From assembly GCF_015206885.1 (NCBI RefSeq), contig NZ_JADEXY010000021.1, forward strand, positions 1 through 37,981: DNA of 37,981 bases, given 5' to 3'. Shown piece after piece: positions 1-10,216 of this stretch; positions within the stretch are counted from its first letter, which is position 1, and each line of letters opens with the position of its first letter. This stretch comes from Microcystis aeruginosa LEGE 91341. GTDB lineage: Bacteria; Cyanobacteriota; Cyanobacteriia; Cyanobacteriales; Microcystaceae. The position numbers were made by a program, and so were the translations under genes. The notes under the pieces were generated by a model that was given only the letters and a program-made list of their open reading frames with translations, was not told where the DNA came from and did not search any database.

Positions 1-79
1 CCCCTGCCCCCCTTATCAAGGGGGGCAGGGGGGATCGAACCTAAAATCCATTTTTAATTTAATTATGACCAGCTACTTA
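1..79 (-). mobile_element. MITE-like element, family A, copy 1 (cut by window edge)
   Basis: Reverse-orientation match to the 120-bp elements at 17743 and 18901. It shares the end TAAGTAGCTGG (read on the minus strand), the stretch TTTTAGGTTCGATCCCCCC, and a C-run/G-run hairpin with a TTGATAA centre. The other end lies outside the window. It stops five bases before the stop codon of the membrane-protein gene at 84. Confidence 0.75.
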
Positions 80-83
80 ATTT

Positions 84-1691
84 TTAGGGAAGACGACGAG
101 AATTCATGGTTTCTCCTGGGGTAATTTCTGCACTTTTAGAGTGGAGTAAGCGAGTTTGTTCGAGGATAGTTTCTAAGTCTTCATCCGAGAATTCTTGTAC
201 ATAGTTTAATTTGACTTCTTCTAGGAATATAATTAATAACATCTCGATTCTTTCTAGACTGTGACGGGATTGTAATTCCCCGGCGAGAGATTGCCCGAAA
301 CGTTGGACTAATTGCTGTAATAAACGCTCAAAAACTTCGTCTTCCTGGGTAATCTTTTCAGCTATATTAACAAAGGATTGATACAATTGACTAGATAGGC
401 GATTGCTTAAGTCAGTTTTTAACCCTTTCATGCCGGGTAATCCCAATAAGCTTTGATAAGCGGGAGTTTGACTGAGAATTTTCTCGATATTGTATTTAAT
501 TAAAGCTTCTGCTTCTGGTTTAACTTGCGGTAAAACCTTGTCAACGGTGCTATTAACTACTAACCGAAAAATTTCGATAACTTCATTAGTATCATTGAGA
601 TTATTATAGCCGCCATTAAGGGATCGATCAAGAAATTTCTCCACTTGTCCCCGTCGAATATATTCCTGTATTTGATTAATGATTCTCAGGAATATTATCT
701 CAGTAATATCTTTAGAAATTAGCGCAACTAAGCCTTTAACTGCCTGCTCTTTAATCACCCTTAAGTTAATAATTTTAACTTGATCTAGGCGAATAACGGT
801 AGGAATAAATCGTAACCATCTCCAGATAGGAATAAACAGAAAAATATCGTACCATCGCCATAACATAGCCTCGCGCCAACGCAGACCTTTATGAGTGCGA
901 GCAATCCACCAAGTTCTCAGCATAAATTCCCAGAAAAAGACGATACCAAATAAAAAATCGATCGCCTCAAAGTTATCTATCGGTCTCCCATCTTCTCCTA
1001 GGGGACGAAAATAATTAGTTTCTATTAAAGGTTGAATTTCTTGATTGAAAAATTTCAACTCTTTTTCCCAGCCATTTTGACTAAGATAATCCCAAGTCCA
1101 AAACTTCTGAAAGGCTGCTTTTGCAGAAACATTTTCCGTTTTAAAAACCCGCAAGCGCATTTTATTTTTAATCTTCTCTAAAGTCCCAGTTTTCTCCGCC
1201 GAGGCAAAGGGATTATTATCGATCATATCGACACTTTTTTGGCGTAAATTTGCTAAAATTTTCTCAATCTCTTGGCGATATTCTTGCAGATTAAACTCTG
1301 GGTTAAAGACCTTTTGATTAATTATTTCATTGAGTTTATCAACCGTCTCTAAATATTCACTGGTACTGCGATAGGGTTTAATTCCTTTCACCACATCATA
1401 ATTAGCGATTCCTTTAACAAAGGGAATTTCTAGGGGTTTGTCGGGAGGTATTTGTAATTCTTGAAAGGCAATCGGCCCGAGTTGTATTGGTTCATTAAAT
1501 CTTAATAAGGTTATTTGCAAGCGTCCCTGTAACCAAAAATCTCGCAGGGGAATATAGGTTAAATCGAAAATAACCAGAATATAATTACATAACACCAACA
1601 GGGCCATGCAAGTCTCAAAGAGATTGCGTAGGGAAAAACGACGGTTTCTGCTCACGGGGGTTTTAGTCAAAGTCATCGGTCTAGAAAGCAT
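84..1691 (-). CDS. Conserved membrane protein with a voltage-sensor-like segment, function unknown
   Basis: 535 codons, ATG start. I do not recognise a named family. Residues about 20-50 form one hydrophobic segment (LFETCMALLVLCNYILVIF). A long polar region to about residue 240 follows, then a hydrophobic hairpin: FGIVFFWEFMLRTWW, a charged loop, and MLWRWYDIFLFIPIWRWLRF ending in arginines spaced as R..RF.....R. The order acidic residue plus arginine, then D, then spaced arginines recalls the S2-S4 part of voltage-sensor domains, but there is no pore loop or selectivity filter. The C-terminal 200 residues are predicted helical and soluble. It is probably an inner- or thylakoid-membrane protein. 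The gene stands alone; its 3' end abuts a family A element. That it is a real gene is fairly sure from length and composition; its role is not. Confidence 0.75.
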   Translation of the reverse strand: MLSRPMTLTKTPVSRNRRFSLRNLFETCMALLVLCNYILVIFDLTYIPLRDFWLQGRLQITLLRFNEPIQLGPIAFQELQIPPDKPLEIPFVKGIANYDVVKGIKPYRSTSEYLETVDKLNEIINQKVFNPEFNLQEYRQEIEKILANLRQKSVDMIDNNPFASAEKTGTLEKIKNKMRLRVFKTENVSAKAAFQKFWTWDYLSQNGWEKELKFFNQEIQPLIETNYFRPLGEDGRPIDNFEAIDFLFGIVFFWEFMLRTWWIARTHKGLRWREAMLWRWYDIFLFIPIWRWLRFIPTVIRLDQVKIINLRVIKEQAVKGLVALISKDITEIIFLRIINQIQEYIRRGQVEKFLDRSLNGGYNNLNDTNEVIEIFRLVVNSTVDKVLPQVKPEAEALIKYNIEKILSQTPAYQSLLGLPGMKGLKTDLSNRLSSQLYQSFVNIAEKITQEDEVFERLLQQLVQRFGQSLAGELQSRHSLERIEMLLIIFLEEVKLNYVQEFSDEDLETILEQTRLLHSKSAEITPGETMNSRRLP

Positions 1692-2106
1692 ACTTTGACT
1701 ATGGTAAACCGAAAACGCCTAATTTTTTGGACTAAAAGCGATAGAAGTAGTGAAAAAAGAGCGGTTAAACTTAGTTCTGCCTCAGCAATGAATAGATGTA
1801 GTCTTCTATTCTGTGATAGCATCCCAGCAGATTCAGTTAAGCAGTTAGCTACAACTTCTTTGGGAAGAACATTTTTATTATAAGTCGGTAAGTCGCAGAT
1901 TAGCCTAAAATTACCCTGAATTGATTTTTATTTGTCAATAAGCCTAGAGCCTCGTAGCGACTGTCTTAATTGTCAAAGAGTAACTCAAAAAAAATCAAGG
2001 AGTTGCCGTCGAACCTAAAATCTCAAGCAGAAAAAAAGAGCATGACAAGCTAATCCGCCTCATCAGACGTTATACAATAAGTATTGTCCCTCGATCGCAT
2101 TGTCCC
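1692..2106. other. Intergenic region upstream of purL
   Basis: 415 bp between divergent genes. A 62-codon plus-strand frame at 1695-1883 has no ribosome-binding site or recognisable motif and I do not call it. A short stretch near 2010 (CGAACCTAAAATC) resembles a piece of the family A elements and may be a remnant. The purL-proximal end carries the palindrome listed separately. Confidence 0.5.
2071..2087 (+). promoter_or_regulatory. Possible purL promoter/operator palindrome
   Basis: TATACAAT-like -10 candidate at 2071 overlaps a perfect 14-bp palindrome, ACAATA-AG-TATTGT (2074-2087), ending 19 bp before the purL ATG. No good -35 is visible at the right spacing. An operator role is only inferred from symmetry and position. 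Confidence 0.3.
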
Positions 2107-4377
2107 ATGACTACCCCCTTCACTGCCGCAGAAATTGCCTCAGAAGGCATCAAACCCGAAGAATACGAAGAAATAGTCAAAAGACTGGGAAGACACCCCA
2201 ACAAAGCCGAATTAGGAATGTTTGGCGTGATGTGGTCGGAACACTGCTGTTATAAAAACTCCCGGCCGCTGCTTAAACAATTCCCCACCACTGGCGAAAA
2301 AATTCTCGTCGGACCAGGAGAAAATGCCGGAGTAGTGGATTTAGGCGATGGATTGCGATTAGCCTTTAAAATCGAGTCCCATAATCATCCTTCTGCGGTG
2401 GAACCTTTCCAAGGTGCCGCTACCGGAGTCGGAGGCATCCTGCGGGATATTTTTACCATGGGGGCCCGTCCCATTGCTATCCTCAACTCTCTCCGTTTTG
2501 GTAACTTGCAAGATGCCCGCAATCGTCGCATTTTTGCCGGAGTCGTGGAAGGAATAAGTCATTATGGCAATAGTGTGGGCGTTCCCACGGTGGGCGGTGA
2601 GATATACTTTGATAATGCCTACAATGGCAATCCCCTTGTTAATGCCATGGCTTTAGGGCTAATGGAAACCGAGGAAATCGTTAAATCTGGGGCAAAAGGC
2701 CTAGGAAACCCGGTTTTATACGTTGGTTCTACCACCGGCCGGGACGGTATGGGAGGGGCAAGTTTTGCCAGTGCCGAATTAACCGATAAATCTATGGATG
2801 ACCGGCCCGCGGTGCAAGTGGGCGACCCTTTTCTGGAAAAATCCCTGATAGAAGCTTGTTTAGAGGCATTTAAGACCGGCGCGGTGGTGGCGGCCCAGGA
2901 TATGGGGGCTGCGGGGATCACCTGTTCTACCTCCGAGATGGCGGCCAAGGGAGGGGTGGGAATTGAATTAGACCTGGATAAAATCCCCGTCCGGGAAACT
3001 GGGATGGTTCCCTACGAATATCTGCTATCGGAATCCCAAGAAAGAATGTTATTTGTGGCGGAATCGGGACGAGAAGGCGAATTAATCGAGATTTTCCAAC
3101 GTTGGGGACTTCAGGCTGTGGTCGCTGGCGAGGTAATTGCAGAACCGATCGTCCGTATATTATTTAAAGGGGAAATTGCCGCCGAAATTCCTGCCACGGC
3201 CCTAGCGGATAATACTCCTATCTATCATCGGGAATTACTGGCAGAACCGCCAGAATACGCCCAAAAAGCTCAATTATGGGAAGATAGCACGATTCCTATT
3301 CCCGAATCCTATAACGAGATTTTATTAAAACTACTGGATAGTCCCTCGATTGCCTCAAAACGCTGGATTTATCGTCAATATGATCATCAAGTCCAGAATA
3401 ACACCGTTATTCTCCCCGGGGGAGCCGATGCGGCTGTGATTCGCGTGCGTCCTCTGGGTGCTAATCCCGCAAATTCTCGGCGAGGTGTAGCGGCGACTAC
3501 AGATTGTAATCCGCGATACGTTTATCTTGATCCCTATAACGGAGCTAAGTTGGCCGTGGCAGAAGCGGCCAGAAACCTTAGTTGTGTTGGTGCTGACCCC
3601 ATTGCTGTCACGGATAATCTCAATTTCGGAAGTCCAGAGAATTCAATCGGTTATTGGCAATTAGCCACTGCTTGTCAGGGTATTGCCGAAGCTTGTCGGG
3701 AAATGAATACACCGGTGACTGGGGGTAATGTCTCTTTGTACAACGAAACCGTTGATGCAGCTGGCAGCCCCCAGTCTATTTATCCCACTCCCGTGATTGG
3801 GATGGTGGGATTAGTGCCGGATATCGAGCAAATTTGCGGCCAAGGTTGGCAAAAAGCGGGGGATTTAATCTATATTTTGGGGTTTTCCTTGCCAACTATC
3901 GGCGCATCGGAATATTTAGCCGTTATTCACGGTTTGGTGACGGGAAAACCACCAGTGATTGATTTTGAATTAGAAAGAAAGGTACAAGCGGCCTGTCGTC
4001 GGGGAATTCGCGCCGGTTGGCTGAAATCTGCCCATGATTGCGCGGAGGGAGGTTTAGCCACTGCTCTGGCAGAATGCTGTATTAGTGGCCAATTAGGGGC
4101 AGAAATTGACCTTTCTTGGCAGCATCAGGGACGTTTTGACGCGGTGTTATTCGGGGAATTAGCTAGTTGCATTATCGTCTCCGTTTCCCCCGAAAATCAG
4201 CAAGATTGGGAAGAATACCTAAAAACACAATTGGGAGACTATTGGCAAATAACTGGCAAAGTTAGCGAAAAAAGCGATAATCTTTTGATTCTTGACCGGA
4301 ATAAACAACCAGCGATCGATGTTAGTCTAGAAACTATACAGCAAGTTTGGTCAAAAGCGATCGAAAGAAGACTTTAG
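2107..4377 (+). CDS. purL: Phosphoribosylformylglycinamidine synthase subunit PurL
   Basis: ATP-dependent conversion of FGAR and ammonia to FGAM, step four of de novo purine synthesis, in the cytosol. 756 residues is the size of the small PurL type that works with separate PurS and PurQ subunits; neither lies in this window. Visible features are the N-terminal [12 protein letters not shown] segment, the glycine-rich GGVGGILRD-like region ([20 protein letters not shown]), the [17 protein letters not shown] stretch and the second AIR-synthase-like half with [11 protein letters not shown]. The ATG is preceded by no clear Shine-Dalgarno sequence. The next gene is purF, same strand, 380 bp downstream across a repeat array, so co-transcription is possible but not shown. 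Annotation is secure. Confidence 0.97.
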   Translation: MTTPFTAAEIASEGIKPEEYEEIVKRLGRHPNKAELGMFGVMWSEHCCYKNSRPLLKQFPTTGEKILVGPGENAGVVDLGDGLRLAFKIESHNHPSAVEPFQGAATGVGGILRDIFTMGARPIAILNSLRFGNLQDARNRRIFAGVVEGISHYGNSVGVPTVGGEIYFDNAYNGNPLVNAMALGLMETEEIVKSGAKGLGNPVLYVGSTTGRDGMGGASFASAELTDKSMDDRPAVQVGDPFLEKSLIEACLEAFKTGAVVAAQDMGAAGITCSTSEMAAKGGVGIELDLDKIPVRETGMVPYEYLLSESQERMLFVAESGREGELIEIFQRWGLQAVVAGEVIAEPIVRILFKGEIAAEIPATALADNTPIYHRELLAEPPEYAQKAQLWEDSTIPIPESYNEILLKLLDSPSIASKRWIYRQYDHQVQNNTVILPGGADAAVIRVRPLGANPANSRRGVAATTDCNPRYVYLDPYNGAKLAVAEAARNLSCVGADPIAVTDNLNFGSPENSIGYWQLATACQGIAEACREMNTPVTGGNVSLYNETVDAAGSPQSIYPTPVIGMVGLVPDIEQICGQGWQKAGDLIYILGFSLPTIGASEYLAVIHGLVTGKPPVIDFELERKVQAACRRGIRAGWLKSAHDCAEGGLATALAECCISGQLGAEIDLSWQHQGRFDAVLFGELASCIIVSVSPENQQDWEEYLKTQLGDYWQITGKVSEKSDNLLILDRNKQPAIDVSLETIQQVWSKAIERRL

Positions 4378-4392
4378 GGAAGGAGTCAGGAG

Positions 4393-4450
4393 TGGGGAAA
4401 TGGGGAAATGGGGAAATGGGGAATTATGAATTATGAAGTGGGGTAGTGGG
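4393..4450. repeat. G-rich short tandem repeats after purL
   Basis: Several copies of GGGGAAAT followed by GAATTAT units. The same GAATTAT and GGGAATT motifs recur after dnaA at 27835-27903. Cyanobacterial short tandem repeat type; non-coding. Confidence 0.7.
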
Positions 4451-4464
4451 GAAGTTGTCTCATC

Positions 4465-4651
4465 ACCCTAACACCCCAAAACCCTAACACCCCAAAACCC
4501 TAACACCCCAAAACCCCAAAACCCTAACACCCCAAAATCCCAAAATCCCAAAATCCCAAAATCCCAAAATCCCAAAACCCCAAAACCCCAAAACCCTAAC
4601 ACCCCAAAATCCCAAAATCCCAAAATCCCAAAATCCCAAAACCCCAAAATC
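4465..4651. repeat. Octamer tandem array (CCCAAAAT / CCCCAAAA / CCCTAACA variants)
   Basis: About 190 bp of 8-bp units, mainly CCCAAAAT, CCCCAAAA and CCCTAACA, all purine-poor on one strand. It fills most of the purL-purF gap. Because the period is eight bases, the minus strand reads as an artefactual eight-residue peptide repeat (ILGFWDFG), which I do not consider a gene. Confidence 0.9.
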
Positions 4652-4757
4652 CAACACCTAATAACTGTTCTCAAATCGCCATAGAAGAAAGTGTTAAAAA
4701 GAGATTAAGATAAGTTAAGATTTTGTATCAAAAGTAGCCCCAAGCCCCAGTCCTCTC

Positions 4758-6218
4758 ATGTCTAGCCATCCCGACTCATCCCTATTCTTGAACCGCGTCG
4801 ATAAGCCTGAAGAAGCCTGTGGAGTTTTTGGACTCTATGCTCCCGAGGAAGAAGTAGCAAAACTGACCTATTTCGGACTCTATGCCCTGCAACACCGAGG
4901 ACAGGAATCGGCAGGTATTGCCACCTACGACGGGGAAACGGTGCATTGTTACAAGGAAATGGGCTTAGTTTCCCAAGTTTTTAACGAAACTGTCCTTAAA
5001 ACCTTGCCCGGTACCCACGCCGTCGGTCATACTCGTTACTCTACCACCGGTTCTAGCCGTCGCGCCAATGCCCAACCTGCTGTGATCGAAACCCGTTTAG
5101 GTAAACTTTCCCTAGCACATAACGGCAATTTAGTCAATACTTTTGAGTTAAGAAATGTATTAGAAAAGCGCGGTTGTGATCTCGTCACCACCACCGACTC
5201 GGAAATGATCGCCGTCGCTATCGGCCAGGAAGTGGATAGTGGCAAGGATTGGATAGAAGCGGCGATCGATGCCTTTAGCTATTGTAGCGGGGCTTACAGC
5301 CTTGTTATTGGCACACCGACGGGAATTATCGGGGCGCGGGATCCCAATGGTGTCAGACCGTTAGTAATTGGGGTTTTGCAAGAAGAAGGCAATCCCCCCC
5401 GTTATGTTTTAGCTTCGGAAACCTGCGGATTAGATATTATCGGGGCCGATTATCTGCGGGATGTGCAGCCGGGGGAATTAGTTTGGATTAGTGAAGATGG
5501 CTTATCTTCGGTGGATTGGGCCATAAAACCGGAGAAAAAATTATGCGTTTTTGAGATGATTTATTTTGCCCGTCCCGATAGCATTGTTCACGAGGAATCT
5601 TTATATACTTATCGGGTACGTTTGGGGGAACAATTAGCTAAAGAGTCGCCGGTAGAAGCAGATATGGTGATGGGAGTTCCCGATTCAGGTATTCCAGCGG
5701 CGATCGGATTTTCGCGCATTTCTGATATTCCCTACGCGGAAGGATTGATTAAAAATCGTTATGTGGGACGGACTTTTATTCAACCAACCCAACACATGAG
5801 AGAGTCGGGAATTAAGATGAAATTGAATCCTTTAAAGGATGTTTTACAGGGAAAAAGAGTTATTATTGTTGATGATTCGATTGTGCGGGGAACCACTAGC
5901 CGGAAATTAGTTAAAGCTTTACGCGATGCCGGAGCAAGAGAAGTTCACATGAGAATATCTTCACCTCCGGTGACTCATCCTTGTTTTTATGGTATTGATA
6001 CGGACAATCAAGAGCAATTAATTGCGGCAACTAAATCGGTGGCAGAAATTCAGGCACAAATCGGGGTGGATAGTTTAGCTTATCTCAGTCACGATGGAAT
6101 GTTAACAGCAACAAAAGAAGATCCGAAAACCTTCTGTACTGCTTGTTTTAATGGCGATTATCCGATTCCTGTACCTGATAATGTTAAGCGATCGAAGTTG
6201 ATTTTAGAAACAGTTAAA

Positions 6219-6221
<3 letters not shown>
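4758..6221 (+). CDS. purF: Amidophosphoribosyltransferase
   Basis: First committed step of purine synthesis: PRPP plus glutamine to phosphoribosylamine. 487 residues. After a 20-residue propeptide comes EEA-CGVFG, so Cys21 should become the N-terminal nucleophile of the glutaminase domain. The PRPP-binding loop is VIIVDDSIVRGTTS. Cysteines in EKKLCVFEM, THPCFYGID and TFCTACFNGD match the four [4Fe-4S] ligands of the Bacillus subtilis-type enzyme, so this is the iron-sulfur, propeptide-processed class. The start is the ATG giving the short propeptide expected for this class. The stop codon TAG overlaps the TA-flanked left end of a mobile element that begins at 6221. Confidence 0.97.
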
Positions 6222-6472
<251 letters not shown>

Positions 6473-6485
6473 GATAGCCTCAAGG

Positions 6486-8201
6486 CTAAATCCTCTGAAA
6501 ACAATCGGCAATTTCTTGGGGAGTTAAAAGGGAATTAGGATAACCGGAAAGTTGTCCTAATTTTTGTGCTAATAAAACTGCTTGGGGTGGAGTTAGATAG
6601 GTTTTGGCTAAGAGATCGGTTTGATGATAAGCTTGCCGGATTGGGGCATCTAAAAGGATAGTTCCTTGACCCATAATAATTACTCTTTCGGCGTATTCTG
6701 GCATTAAATAGAGGTGATGGGTGATCACAATCACGGTTTTGCCCATCTGGTGTAATTGACGACTCACCTCTAAAATTGCCTTAGCCCCTTGGTAATCTTG
6801 GCCGGTGGTGGGTTCATCAAAGACCACTATACGCGGTTCCATGGCTAAAATTGCCGCAATCACTACCCGCGCTCGATCGCCTTTCGGTAAGGAGAGAGGA
6901 TGATAGGAGCGATATTCTAGCAATCCCATGGCTTCTAGACTTGCTTCCGTGCGTTGAGTGACGATTTCTGGAGAATAACCGAGATTAGTCAGGGCAAATG
7001 ATACTTCTTTCTCCACAGTGGTGTTAAAAATCTGATTATCGGGATTTTGGGCTACATAACCGATCGATCGGGCTAAATCACTGACAGAAAAGCTAGTAAT
7101 CGAACGTCCGTCAATCATAACTTGACCGCTGGTCGCCGAGAGAAGATTGAGAAAATGCTTGACTAAAGTGCTTTTTCCTGCGCCATTTTGACCGATAATC
7201 AGCAGATATTCCCCTTCGGCAATATCGAGGGACACATCCCGCAAGGCGGTAGTACCATCGGGGTAGGTATGGCAGAGATTTTGAACGCTCAGTATGGGGT
7301 TTAGTGCGTCAGAAACCGACGATAAGGGAGGGGTGGGGGTGATTTGATGGTAAAAGGATTTAAGCTCGTTTAAACGGGCAAAACTGCGGTCTAGGGTGAC
7401 AGGAATCGACTCGAGCGCCCCGATTTTCTGCTCGATCAAGGCAAAAGTAGTGGCCACCTGCGGGGGACGCAGGGCATTTTCCTGTAAACGTTGTACTTGG
7501 GAGTAGATCTCTGCTGGGGTTCCCATAGCTTCGATCGCACCCTCCCTTAATAGTACCAGGCGATCGGCATATTCGGCCATTTCCTCGGCTGCGTGGGAGA
7601 CCATCACAATGGTGACCCCGAGATGGCGATTTAATTCCTTAATGGTGGCGAAAACTTCCTGGGATCCCACTGGATCCAGTTGGGAGGTAGGTTCATCGAG
7701 AATTAACAAAGCGGGCTGAACTGCCAGAGCAGCGGCGATCGCTAATCGTTGTTTTTGTCCTCCCGATAGTTCCCCCGGGGATTTTTTTTCCATTCCTTCT
7801 AACCGGACTGCCGCTAAAACTTTGGGAATACGCGCTTTAATTTCCTCTCGCGGTAGCCGTAAATTTTCTAGGGTAAAAGCGATTTCATTTTCTATCGAAG
7901 TGGCTAAAAGTTGTGTTTCGGGATCTTCAAATACTGCCCCCACATAGCGGGCCAAGGTGCTAACGGGATGGGTTAAAGTGTCTAAACCGGCTACTGTTGC
8001 ATAACCAAAAAAACGCCCTCCGTAAAATTGGGGAACAATACCGTTAAGAGTTAAACAGAGAGTAGTTTTTCCCGCACCTGTGGGTCCGATAATACCTAAA
8101 AATTCGCCTCGATGAATTGCTAAAGAGATATTTTTAAGCACTAGATTGGAGGATTCGGGATAAATATAGGAAACTTTCTCTAATTGGGCGATGATTTCCA
8201 T
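6486..8201 (-). CDS. ECF-type ABC transporter, tandem ATP-binding protein
   Basis: 571 residues with two fused ATPase domains, the arrangement of energy-coupling-factor (cobalt/vitamin) transporters. Domain 1: Walker A GPTGAGKTT (39-47), signature LSGGQ (145-149), Walker B LLILDE (165-170). Domain 2: Walker A GQNGAGKST (337-345), signature region PLSLPKGDR (435-443) in place of LSGGQ, Walker B VVFDEP. The second signature is degenerate. It would sit on the cytoplasmic face and drive a membrane T component and a substrate-binding S component. Neither is next to it, so the substrate (vitamin, thiamine precursor or metal) cannot be told. It is a single-gene unit; the 456 bp upstream hold no other gene. 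Confidence 0.88.
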   Translation of the reverse strand: MEIIAQLEKVSYIYPESSNLVLKNISLAIHRGEFLGIIGPTGAGKTTLCLTLNGIVPQFYGGRFFGYATVAGLDTLTHPVSTLARYVGAVFEDPETQLLATSIENEIAFTLENLRLPREEIKARIPKVLAAVRLEGMEKKSPGELSGGQKQRLAIAAALAVQPALLILDEPTSQLDPVGSQEVFATIKELNRHLGVTIVMVSHAAEEMAEYADRLVLLREGAIEAMGTPAEIYSQVQRLQENALRPPQVATTFALIEQKIGALESIPVTLDRSFARLNELKSFYHQITPTPPLSSVSDALNPILSVQNLCHTYPDGTTALRDVSLDIAEGEYLLIIGQNGAGKSTLVKHFLNLLSATSGQVMIDGRSITSFSVSDLARSIGYVAQNPDNQIFNTTVEKEVSFALTNLGYSPEIVTQRTEASLEAMGLLEYRSYHPLSLPKGDRARVVIAAILAMEPRIVVFDEPTTGQDYQGAKAILEVSRQLHQMGKTVIVITHHLYLMPEYAERVIIMGQGTILLDAPIRQAYHQTDLLAKTYLTPPQAVLLAQKLGQLSGYPNSLLTPQEIADCFQRI

Positions 8202-8657
8202 TATTAGTGGGGAAGAGAAGACGGGAGTGGGGTAGATAGGGAGATATTTTTCAGGGAAATTTGAATGAGGGACGCTTCTATTTTCCGCTATTTTGATCGA
8301 TGAACTTGATTATCACACAGGTGGCCCAGTACGCTGTCAATTTTAAAACTATCAGAAGATTTAAGCTAAGACGTATTTAAAGGCTGCATCTCATTTTTGT
8401 CAATCTACTGAGTTGGGATTTTTAAAGGGAAACTATCTTCTAAAATTGGTCATTGCTTTCGATTTTACCACTCAATCCCAGCCTTTGGGGGTTTCTACCC
8501 CCCAAACCCCGGAGCGCATTAGTTTTTCGGTGGGATGCTTACAGGCAGCTGCTGATACATTTGTCGTCATTTAAGAGTCACTGATAATTGCTGATTTTCG
8601 GTATTTCTGAAAATGTACCAGTTACCCATCGCCCACTCGCAGAAAAACTTAATATTT
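8202..8657. other. Intergenic region between the ABC gene and aroA
   Basis: 456 bp upstream of the ABC gene and downstream of aroA. I see no open frame with a ribosome-binding site and no clear terminal repeats. Only weak symmetry is present, TTGGGATT near 8412 against AATCCCA near 8475. Confidence 0.5.
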
Positions 8658-9998
8658 CTACTCTTGACAAATTTGCTTTAAGGTGGTAAAGAAATCGGGG
8701 TAGGAAATGCCGGCCGCTTCAGCGCGATGGATAGTGGTGGGTTGACGGGAATTGAGGGCAGCGATCGCTAGACTCATGGCAATGCGATGATCGGTAAAAC
8801 TGTCCACTTCCGTGCCAAATAGGCCTGTACCGCCGGTAATCTCTAAACCATCGGGTAATTCCGTTACTTTTGCGCCTAGGCGATCGAGTTGGGTGGCCAT
8901 CACCGTCAGGCGATCGCTTTCCTTCACCCGTAATTCCTCGGCATCCTTAATAATTGTCGTTCCTTGGGCAAAAACCGCCGCTACTGCCAAAATCGGAATT
9001 TCATCGATCAGACGGGGTATAATCTCACCGGCGATCGTGGTTGCCTGTAGTTGACTGGATTTCACCCGCAGATCCGCCACCGGTTCCCCCGTCACCACCC
9101 GTTGATTTTCGAGGGTGATATCTGCTCCCATTGCCTGTAAAACCTGTAAAACTCCAGTTCTAGTCGGGTTTATTCCCACATTTTCGATTAATAACTCGGA
9201 ATTAGGCACGATTGCCCCTGCTACCAACCAAAAAGCTGCCGAACTGATATCCCCGGGGACGATCACTGTTTGTCCGGTTAAAGTGGGATAACCCGTCACC
9301 GTGACGCTATTAGTCTCCCCATCCACCTCAATATTTGCCCCAAAAGCGCGCAGCATCCGTTCACTGTGATCACGAGATAAAGCGGGTTCCGTGATCGTGG
9401 TTTTCCCCTCGGTTAACAGTCCTGCGAGAAGAAGACAGGATTTCACCTGTGCAGAAGCGACGGGAGAATAGTAGTGGATCGGTTGCAGATATTCCCCAGA
9501 AACGGCTAAAGGAGCCAAAGAATTGGCTTTTCTGCCCCAAATTTGCGCCCCCATTTCCTTGAGGGGTTTCACCACCCTGGACATGGGACGCGATCGCAGG
9601 GAAGCATCACCGGTAACGACAAAAAAACGGTCCTGATGACCGGCCAATAATCCTAACATTAAGCGGATCGTCGTGCCGGAATTGCCCGCATCGAGGATTT
9701 CTAAGGGTTCCTCAAGATTGCCTAAACCCCTACCTTTGACGATCACTTTCTCGCTGTTGAGTTGGGAAATTTCCACACCCATGGCACGAAAACAACTAGC
9801 GGTACTGCGGGGATCTTCGCCCAATAATAACCCATGAATAACGGTTTCTCCTTCGGCGATCGCTCCTAACATCAGGGAACGATGGGATATGGATTTATCG
9901 CCGGGGATAGTGATTTTTCCCCGTAATCCCGTGATTTTGGCTGGATCGATGACTAAATCTTGATGGGATTGAAGGGGGTTAAGGGTGACAATAGACAT
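8658..9998 (-). CDS. aroA: 3-phosphoshikimate 1-carboxyvinyltransferase (EPSP synthase)
   Basis: Joins shikimate 3-phosphate and PEP in the shikimate pathway to aromatic amino acids, quinones and folate. 446 residues, full length. Motifs seen: [16 protein letters not shown] near the N terminus, [49 protein letters not shown], and the C-terminal [13 protein letters not shown]. The SAQVKS form and general layout fit class II EPSP synthases rather than the E. coli class I form. ATG start; single gene. HIP1 octamers GCGATCGC occur several times within it. Confidence 0.96.
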   Translation of the reverse strand: MSIVTLNPLQSHQDLVIDPAKITGLRGKITIPGDKSISHRSLMLGAIAEGETVIHGLLLGEDPRSTASCFRAMGVEISQLNSEKVIVKGRGLGNLEEPLEILDAGNSGTTIRLMLGLLAGHQDRFFVVTGDASLRSRPMSRVVKPLKEMGAQIWGRKANSLAPLAVSGEYLQPIHYYSPVASAQVKSCLLLAGLLTEGKTTITEPALSRDHSERMLRAFGANIEVDGETNSVTVTGYPTLTGQTVIVPGDISSAAFWLVAGAIVPNSELLIENVGINPTRTGVLQVLQAMGADITLENQRVVTGEPVADLRVKSSQLQATTIAGEIIPRLIDEIPILAVAAVFAQGTTIIKDAEELRVKESDRLTVMATQLDRLGAKVTELPDGLEITGGTGLFGTEVDSFTDHRIAMSLAIAALNSRQPTTIHRAEAAGISYPDFFTTLKQICQE

Positions 9999-10180
9999 GA
10001 TCGTTAGGCAGATGAAGACAAGCTCGATCTATTTTCCCCCTTTACCTCGCCCTTTCCTTGTCAAGTTATGTAAAGAATATTAAGCTAGGGTGACAGTTGA
10101 TTTTTCTGGTGTGACAGGAACGAGGGAAAGGACACAAAGATCGATCGCTCCCGTATTAGGTTAAACTTATCACACCAAGA

Positions 10181-10215
10181 AACTGATAACTGATAACTGA
10201 TAACTGATAACTGAT
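10181..10215. repeat. Five perfect AACTGAT heptamers directly before the peroxiredoxin start
   Basis: Five uninterrupted copies of AACTGAT ending two bases before the ATG. They occupy the whole ribosome-binding position, and no Shine-Dalgarno sequence is present. The same TGATNAC heptamer type occurs near 19092, 27968 and 32872. Confidence 0.95.
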
Positions 10216-10216
10216 T

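Noticed and set aside
1695-1883. 62-codon plus-strand frame upstream of purL
   Set aside because: No ribosome-binding site, no family-like motif, and irregular composition. It is more likely chance in the divergent spacer.
4468-4674. 68-codon minus-strand frame reading ILGFWDFG repeats
   Set aside because: It is the direct translation of the octamer DNA array and has no independent coding signal.
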